DNA of 9,434 bases from CAZNXE01 sp964576465. Lineage in GTDB: Bacteria; Planctomycetota; Planctomycetia; Pirellulales; JAEUIK01. Made by a program: the position numbers and the translations under genes. Location of the stretch: NCBI GenBank assembly GCA_964576465.1, contig CAZNXE010000225.1, positions 1 to 9,434 on the forward strand, read 5' to 3'. The notes beneath the pieces were generated by a model, which saw only the letters and a list, made by a program, of their open reading frames with translations, did no database searches and was not told the origin of the DNA. The first letter of the stretch is position 1, and each line of letters opens with the position of its first letter. Below, one piece after another: positions 5,214 through 9,434 of the stretch.

Positions 5214-6329
5214 ATGAAGGCGACGTGCAAACGTGAATCACTGTTGGCGGCATTCCAAACCGCTAGCTCGGTCGCACCGACCCGCAGCCCCAAGCCCATT
5301 CTGCAGAATGTGAAGCTGGTGGCAAAAGGAGACGTGGCGACCCTGATCGCAACCGATCTTGAGGTTGGCATCCGCGTTGAGGTAGCCGACATCGAGGTGG
5401 AAACCGAGGGTGAGGTGATCCTGCCGATCGGCCAATTTGGCTCGATCTTGCGTGAGACGACCGATGAGAAAATTTCCATCGAGACAATTGACACGCAGAT
5501 TATCGTTCGCGGCGACCGCAGCGAATTTAAGCTATCCACGTCAGAACCGGCTGAATTTCCGGCGGTGGCCGAATTTGACGCTAACTCGTATCACGAGATT
5601 TCGGCCCGATTGTTGCGAGAGTTGATTCGGAGGACGGTGTTCTCCACGGATAATGAGAGTAGCCGCTATGCCTTGGGTGGCGTGCTGCTGGAGATGAGCG
5701 AGAAGGAGATCATCGCCGTTGGCACCGATGGTCGACGCTTGGCGACAATGAAGGGCCCCGCGATCTCTGTTGAAGGACACACGACCGTCGAGAATGCCAC
5801 GATTGTGCCTTCCAAGGCGATGCACTTGATCGAGCGATCGCTTTCCGACGCGGATGCAGAAGTGCAAATCTCGGCGCAGCCCAACGGTATTCTCGTCAAG
5901 AGTCCCCGCACAACAATTTATTCGCGATTGGTCGAGGGCCGCTTTCCGAAATGGCGTGATGTCTTCCCCGATCGAACGGGTGTGAAAAAGGTGGAAACGG
6001 TCGTTGGTCCGTTCTTCGCGGCGATTCGCCAAGCGGCCGTGGTGACCAGCAATGAGAGCAGTGGTGTTGATTTTACGTTCAGCCCCGGGCAGCTTGTCCT
6101 CACGGCACAAACTGCCGAGAAGGGAGAATCGAGGGTTGAGTTGCCCATTGCGTATGACGGCGAGCCGCTTTCAATCACGTTGAATCCCCGTTTTTTCAGC
6201 GACTTTCTCAAGGTGCTCGATCCTGAAAAAACGATTACCCTGGAGCTGAAAGATGCGGAAAGTGCCGCCGTATGCACGACCGACGACGGCTATGAATATT
6301 TGCTGATGCCGCTGTCGCGTGATCGTTAG
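5214..6329 (+). CDS. dnaN: DNA polymerase III beta subunit (sliding clamp)
   Basis: DnaN forms the ring-shaped dimer that tethers DNA polymerase III and other partners to DNA. The protein is 371 aa from ATG 5214, the family's usual size. It begins MKATCKRESLLAAFQTASSV, with PILQNVKL at 28-35. It also shows GTDGRRLA (170-177), VEGRFPKWRDVFP (240-252) and the C-terminal YLLMPLSRDR (362-371), matching the clamp family's ATDGHRLA, LEGKFP and YVVMPM motifs. Earlier in-frame starts exist (TTG 5151), but they would add residues unlike the family and run into the leader hairpin. The purine-rich stretch at 5197-5207 is a weak ribosome site. It is followed at short distance by dciA, so the two are probably co-transcribed. 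Confidence 0.97.
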   Translation: MKATCKRESLLAAFQTASSVAPTRSPKPILQNVKLVAKGDVATLIATDLEVGIRVEVADIEVETEGEVILPIGQFGSILRETTDEKISIETIDTQIIVRGDRSEFKLSTSEPAEFPAVAEFDANSYHEISARLLRELIRRTVFSTDNESSRYALGGVLLEMSEKEIIAVGTDGRRLATMKGPAISVEGHTTVENATIVPSKAMHLIERSLSDADAEVQISAQPNGILVKSPRTTIYSRLVEGRFPKWRDVFPDRTGVKKVETVVGPFFAAIRQAAVVTSNESSGVDFTFSPGQLVLTAQTAEKGESRVELPIAYDGEPLSITLNPRFFSDFLKVLDPEKTITLELKDAESAAVCTTDDGYEYLLMPLSRDR

Positions 6330-6390
6330 TCGGGCAAGAACAACCGCCGTCGGTTTGCGAAACGATTTGGATGCAAGTGAAGGAAATGCA

Positions 6391-6699
6391 GTGAAACGAG
6401 GCCAAGGACCACGGCCAATTGGTGAGTTGTTAAACGAGCTATTCGCACGTCGCGGGTATGGTCGACAACAAGCCAACAAAAACTACACAGAAGCTTGGCG
6501 AGAGATCGCCGGTTCTGGAATCGCGAACAAGACGCGCGTGGGCAAGGTGCAAGGTGGCACCTTCGAGGTGATCGTTGCGAGTTCGACATTGGTGCAAGAG
6601 ATGACATTTCAGAAGCAATCGCTACTCAATCAACTCAGTGATCGTTTGCCAGACGAACGGCTGACCAAGATCAAATTTCGCGTGGGCAACGTGCGTTGA
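6391..6699 (+). CDS. dciA: DciA-type replicative helicase operator (DUF721)
   Basis: DciA assists DnaB helicase loading or activity in bacteria that lack DnaC/DnaI. From GTG 6391 the protein is 102 aa. It shows PIGELLNELFARRGYG (9-24), the conserved Trp36 in EAWREIAG (34-41), the strand GGTFEVIVASS (55-65), LVQEMTFQKQSLLNQL (67-82) and the closing IKFRVGNVR (94-102). This is the DUF721 layout. The start is set by a good Shine-Dalgarno, GAAGGA at 6379-6384, six bases before GTG 6391. An upstream GTG at 6319 would overlap the end of dnaN and add 24 residues that do not look conserved. The gene sits between dnaN and gyrB, where actinobacteria also carry DUF721, but without the intervening recF. 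Confidence 0.88.
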   Translation: MKRGQGPRPIGELLNELFARRGYGRQQANKNYTEAWREIAGSGIANKTRVGKVQGGTFEVIVASSTLVQEMTFQKQSLLNQLSDRLPDERLTKIKFRVGNVR

Positions 6700-6756
6700 C
6701 CCAATGAACCACGGCGGCGTGCGAAGGACGAACGACGCTGCCTGAAAAGCAAATCA

Positions 6757-6768
6757 ACACAATTGTGT
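6757..6768. promoter_or_regulatory. Perfect 12-bp palindrome upstream of gyrB
   Basis: ACACAATTGTGT at 6757-6768 is its own reverse complement. It lies in the 88-bp dciA-gyrB gap, 19 bp before the gyrB ATG. It could be an operator for a dimeric regulator of gyrase expression. No convincing -10/-35 pair was seen around it. Confidence 0.4.
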
Positions 6769-6787
6769 CGGAAAGACGGGAAACGTG

Positions 6788-9301
6788 ATGACTGAAGAAC
6801 AGAACCCATCGCCGGAGCAACCGGAAAACGAACCCACTCCCACCGAACTGCCGGAATACAAACGCGTTGAATCGGACTACGAAGTCGAGTCGTTGGAACA
6901 TCTCAGCGATCTGGAACATGTTCGCGAACGGCCGAGTATGTACATCGGCGATACCGGACAACGTGGGTTGCACCACATGGTCTACGAGGTTGTCGATAAC
7001 TCGATCGACGAAGCCATGGCCGGCCATGCATCCATCATTTCGGTGAAGATCAACAACGACGGTTCGGTCACGGTCGAAGACGATGGCCGTGGCGTTCCTG
7101 TTGAAGAACATCCCGATCTCGGTTTTTCCACGCTGCAAGGCGTGATGACGGTGCTCAAGTTTGGCGGAAAGTTTACCAAGGGGGCCTACCAAACCTCCGG
7201 TGGATTGCACGGTGTCGGCGTAACGGTCGTCAACTTCCTCAGCGAATGGTGCGAAGTCGAGGTCTTCCGCAACGGGCAGGTCTATCAACAAGAATACGAA
7301 CGAGGGGTCCCCAAAGACGACGTCCATCGCACGGCCAGCAGTGACAAGACCGGCACCAAGACAACGTTCCGGCCCGATCCACTCATCTTTGGCAACTCCA
7401 AATTCAGTGACAGTACGCTGCAACGGCGTCTGCAAGAGCTGGCATTCTTAAACCGTGGCGTCAAGATCACGTTTGAAGACGAACGAGACGGGACCAGCGA
7501 ATCGTATCAATACGATCGAGGACTGCTGGACTTTATACAACACTTGAATCGCGCGACAGAACCGGCGCATCCCGAAATCATTTATATCGGCGGTGAATTT
7601 GATGACGTGGGGATAGAAGTCGCGATGCAGTATTCGGCTGATTTCACCGAAAACGTACACTCGTACGTCAACAACATCAGCACGATCGAGGGAGGTACCC
7701 ACGTCTCCGGTTTTCGCTCGGCGTTGACCCGAACGTTGAATGCCTATGGTAAGCGACAGAACATTTTCAAAGATCTCTCGCCCAGCGGAGATGACTTTCG
7801 CGAAGGGCTCACGGCAGTGATCTCGCTGCGTGTTCCCGAGCCGCAGTTTGAAGGCCAAACCAAAACGAAACTCGGCAACGGCGAAATCGAGGGCATCATC
7901 AATTCGGCGGTTGGCGAGTATCTCAACAAGTTTCTCGAAGAGAATCCCAAGACCGCCAAGATCATCGTCAACAAAGGCATGCTCGCCGCCGAAGCACGTG
8001 AAAGTGCTCGCAAGGCCAGGCAATTGATTCGCGAACGCAAAGGGGCCCTAACCGGCGGAGGGTTGCCAGGCAAACTCCGCGATTGCACGAGCCGCGATGT
8101 TGAAAGGTGCGAGCTGTATCTGGTCGAAGGTGATTCGGCCGGCGGCAGCGCTGAAGGTGGACGGTTACGCGAATTTCAAGCAATCTTGCCGCTGCGGGGC
8201 AAGATTATCAACGCCTATAAGTCGCGTGAAGACAAGGTGCTGGCCAACGAAGAAGTCCGTAGCATGATCGCGGCCATCGGATCGGGTATCGGAGAGGACA
8301 CCGATCTTAGCAAACGGCGCTACAACAAAATTGTGATCATGACGGATGCCGATGTCGATGGTTCCCACATTCGCACGCTGCTGCTGACATTTTTCTATCG
8401 ACAGATGTACCAACTCGTTTCCGCCGGGCACGTTTACATCGCCCAACCGCCACTCTTTCGCGTGAAGGCCAGTCGCAAGACATATTACGTGCAGACCGAA
8501 GAGGAAATGCGGAGCCAATTGCTCGATGCGGGCTTGGCCGATTCGGTGTTTGAACCAGGCGGAGATCGCAAGATCGAAGGTCAGGACATTCAGAAGCTGT
8601 GTACCACGCTTGCCGGAATGGAAGACGCGTTGCTGGCCCTCGAGCGGCGTGGCATTAGTCTCAAACTGCACGCCGAGCGGATGAATCGCGAGACGAACAA
8701 GTTACCCGTCTTCCACGTGTTTCTGGGGCGGCAGGAACATTGGTTCACCACCCGAAAAGACCTTGATGAATTTGTTTCCGAGCAGGAAAAGGCCCACGGC
8801 GAGCAAGTCGCATTGGCCGATTCGCCGGCGCCCGAGACCAATGGAGAAGACAGCGGTTGGGATTCGGCCACGAAGCTGCACATCGTTGAACTGTTCGAGG
8901 TGCGTGCGATCAACAAACATCTCGCCGAACTCCGTGAGTATGACTTCGATGTTGAGTCGCTCATCCCGCAGCAGCGCACAGGCACCGAAGAGCCTCGTTA
9001 CATCTTGCGACGTGGCGAAATAGTAACACAGTTGGAAGATCTTCGCGGTTTGTTGGCCGCCGTGCGAAGGGCGGGCGAAAAAGGGCTGCACATCACCCGT
9101 TTCAAGGGGTTGGGTGAAATGAACGCCGAAGAATTGCGAGAAACAACGCTCGATCCCGAGAATCGAACCATGTCGCGCGTGCGGATGAACGATGCCGCCG
9201 CGGCAGACGACATCTTCCGCATCTTGATGGGAGACAAAGTCGAACCCCGCCGCGAGTTCATTCAAAAACACGCCTTGGATGTGCGGAACTTGGACGTGTA
9301 A
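6788..9301 (+). CDS. gyrB: DNA gyrase subunit B
   Basis: GyrB is the ATPase and TOPRIM subunit of gyrase, which introduces negative supercoils with GyrA. From ATG 6788 it is 837 aa. The GHKL ATPase part shows RERPSMYIG (46-54), EVVDNSIDEA (67-76; catalytic Glu67), DDGRGVP (98-104) and GGLHGVGVTVVN (138-149). The TOPRIM part shows YLVEGDSAGGSAEGGR (444-459; Glu447), PLRGKIINA (468-476) and DADVDGSHIRTLLLTFFYR (520-538). The C-terminus has RFKGLGEMNAEELRETTLDP (771-790). About 170 residues are inserted between the TOPRIM core and RFKGLGEMN, as in the 804-residue E. coli GyrB but unlike the roughly 640-residue Gram-positive form. A GTG directly precedes the ATG; GGGA at 6778-6781 fits the ATG. 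The first 30 residues are acidic and Pro-rich, probably disordered. ParE is the alternative, but the cluster position favours GyrB. gyrA is not in view. Confidence 0.97.
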   Translation: MTEEQNPSPEQPENEPTPTELPEYKRVESDYEVESLEHLSDLEHVRERPSMYIGDTGQRGLHHMVYEVVDNSIDEAMAGHASIISVKINNDGSVTVEDDGRGVPVEEHPDLGFSTLQGVMTVLKFGGKFTKGAYQTSGGLHGVGVTVVNFLSEWCEVEVFRNGQVYQQEYERGVPKDDVHRTASSDKTGTKTTFRPDPLIFGNSKFSDSTLQRRLQELAFLNRGVKITFEDERDGTSESYQYDRGLLDFIQHLNRATEPAHPEIIYIGGEFDDVGIEVAMQYSADFTENVHSYVNNISTIEGGTHVSGFRSALTRTLNAYGKRQNIFKDLSPSGDDFREGLTAVISLRVPEPQFEGQTKTKLGNGEIEGIINSAVGEYLNKFLEENPKTAKIIVNKGMLAAEARESARKARQLIRERKGALTGGGLPGKLRDCTSRDVERCELYLVEGDSAGGSAEGGRLREFQAILPLRGKIINAYKSREDKVLANEEVRSMIAAIGSGIGEDTDLSKRRYNKIVIMTDADVDGSHIRTLLLTFFYRQMYQLVSAGHVYIAQPPLFRVKASRKTYYVQTEEEMRSQLLDAGLADSVFEPGGDRKIEGQDIQKLCTTLAGMEDALLALERRGISLKLHAERMNRETNKLPVFHVFLGRQEHWFTTRKDLDEFVSEQEKAHGEQVALADSPAPETNGEDSGWDSATKLHIVELFEVRAINKHLAELREYDFDVESLIPQQRTGTEEPRYILRRGEIVTQLEDLRGLLAAVRRAGEKGLHITRFKGLGEMNAEELRETTLDPENRTMSRVRMNDAAAADDIFRILMGDKVEPRREFIQKHALDVRNLDV

Positions 9302-9342
9302 GACCCAGAGTAATTCGCCTGCCCCATGATTTTCCGGTGGTG

Positions 9343-9434
9343 CTAGGCGTTGCTCCGCTGATCGTCCAAGGCCACGGCAAATCCTTCGATTTGGTTTTCA
9401 GCCAACTCGATTCGCATGGCATCGGCAGCAATGC
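9343..9434 (-). CDS. 3' end of an unidentified minus-strand gene (partial)
   Basis: On the minus strand a frame is open from the right edge to TAG at 9343-9345. It reads IAADAMRIELAENQIEGF followed by AVALDDQRSNA. The composition looks like genuine coding sequence, though a second frame on this strand is also open across the same short stretch. The gene is convergent with gyrB, leaving 41 bp between the two stops and no obvious terminator hairpin. About 29 residues are too few to assign a family. Confidence 0.45.
   Translation of the reverse strand, partial: IAADAMRIELAENQIEGFAVALDDQRSNA

Noticed and set aside
6671..7435. 254-codon minus-strand open frame over dciA/gyrB, and similar long minus-strand frames at 5541-6110, 7448-8023 and 8702-9271
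   Set aside because: They lie antisense to unmistakable DnaN and GyrB motifs and show no recognisable domains; long shadow frames are expected in GC-rich coding DNA.
1..9434. tRNA or rRNA genes, insertion sequences or phage genes
   Set aside because: No cloverleaf, rRNA-like stretch, transposase motif or terminal inverted repeats of mobile-element type were recognised.

Overview
The window reads as bacterial chromosome from a planctomycete, most likely of the Pirellula/Rhodopirellula kind. This rests on the dnaA-dnaN-dciA-gyrB order with no recF between dnaN and dciA, a very short DnaA with a non-ATG start, a ScpB with a long acidic tail, and a membrane-anchored protein of a kind I associate with planctomycetes. 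That assignment is inference from gene content and protein style; no database search was run.

Layout. Positions 1-94 hold the probable last codons of an unidentified plus-strand gene. Two minus-strand genes follow: scpB (198-1238, possibly from 1346), a chromosome-segregation factor with an extreme Asp/Glu C-terminus, and upstream of it a 224-residue protein with one N-terminal membrane segment (1454-2128). A divergent spacer (2129-2359) then leads into plus-strand genes: a cysteine desulfurase (2360-3517), dnaA (about 3721-4860), dnaN (5214-6329), dciA/DUF721 (6391-6699) and gyrB (6788-9301). A minus-strand gene enters from the right edge and ends at 9343.

How the genes work together. DnaA (initiator), DnaN (sliding clamp), DciA (replicative-helicase operator) and GyrB (gyrase ATPase subunit) form a compact replication cluster. 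The 353-bp dnaA-dnaN spacer is the natural place for a replication origin. It has no perfect TTATCCACA box. It does carry two 8/9 DnaA-box-like sites, three copies of an A+C-rich iteron-like repeat, a 10-bp interrupted inverted repeat, four tandem TAC triplets and a strong bulged hairpin in an AT-richer stretch before dnaN. ScpB belongs functionally with chromosome organisation. The cysteine desulfurase supplies sulfur and has no visible link to the cluster.

The most unusual points are the DnaA without domains I and II, with no ATG start and with an apparently altered sensor II motif; the unorthodox origin-like spacer; and two perfect dyads (upstream of the cysteine desulfurase and upstream of dnaA), each enclosing a good -10 hexamer.
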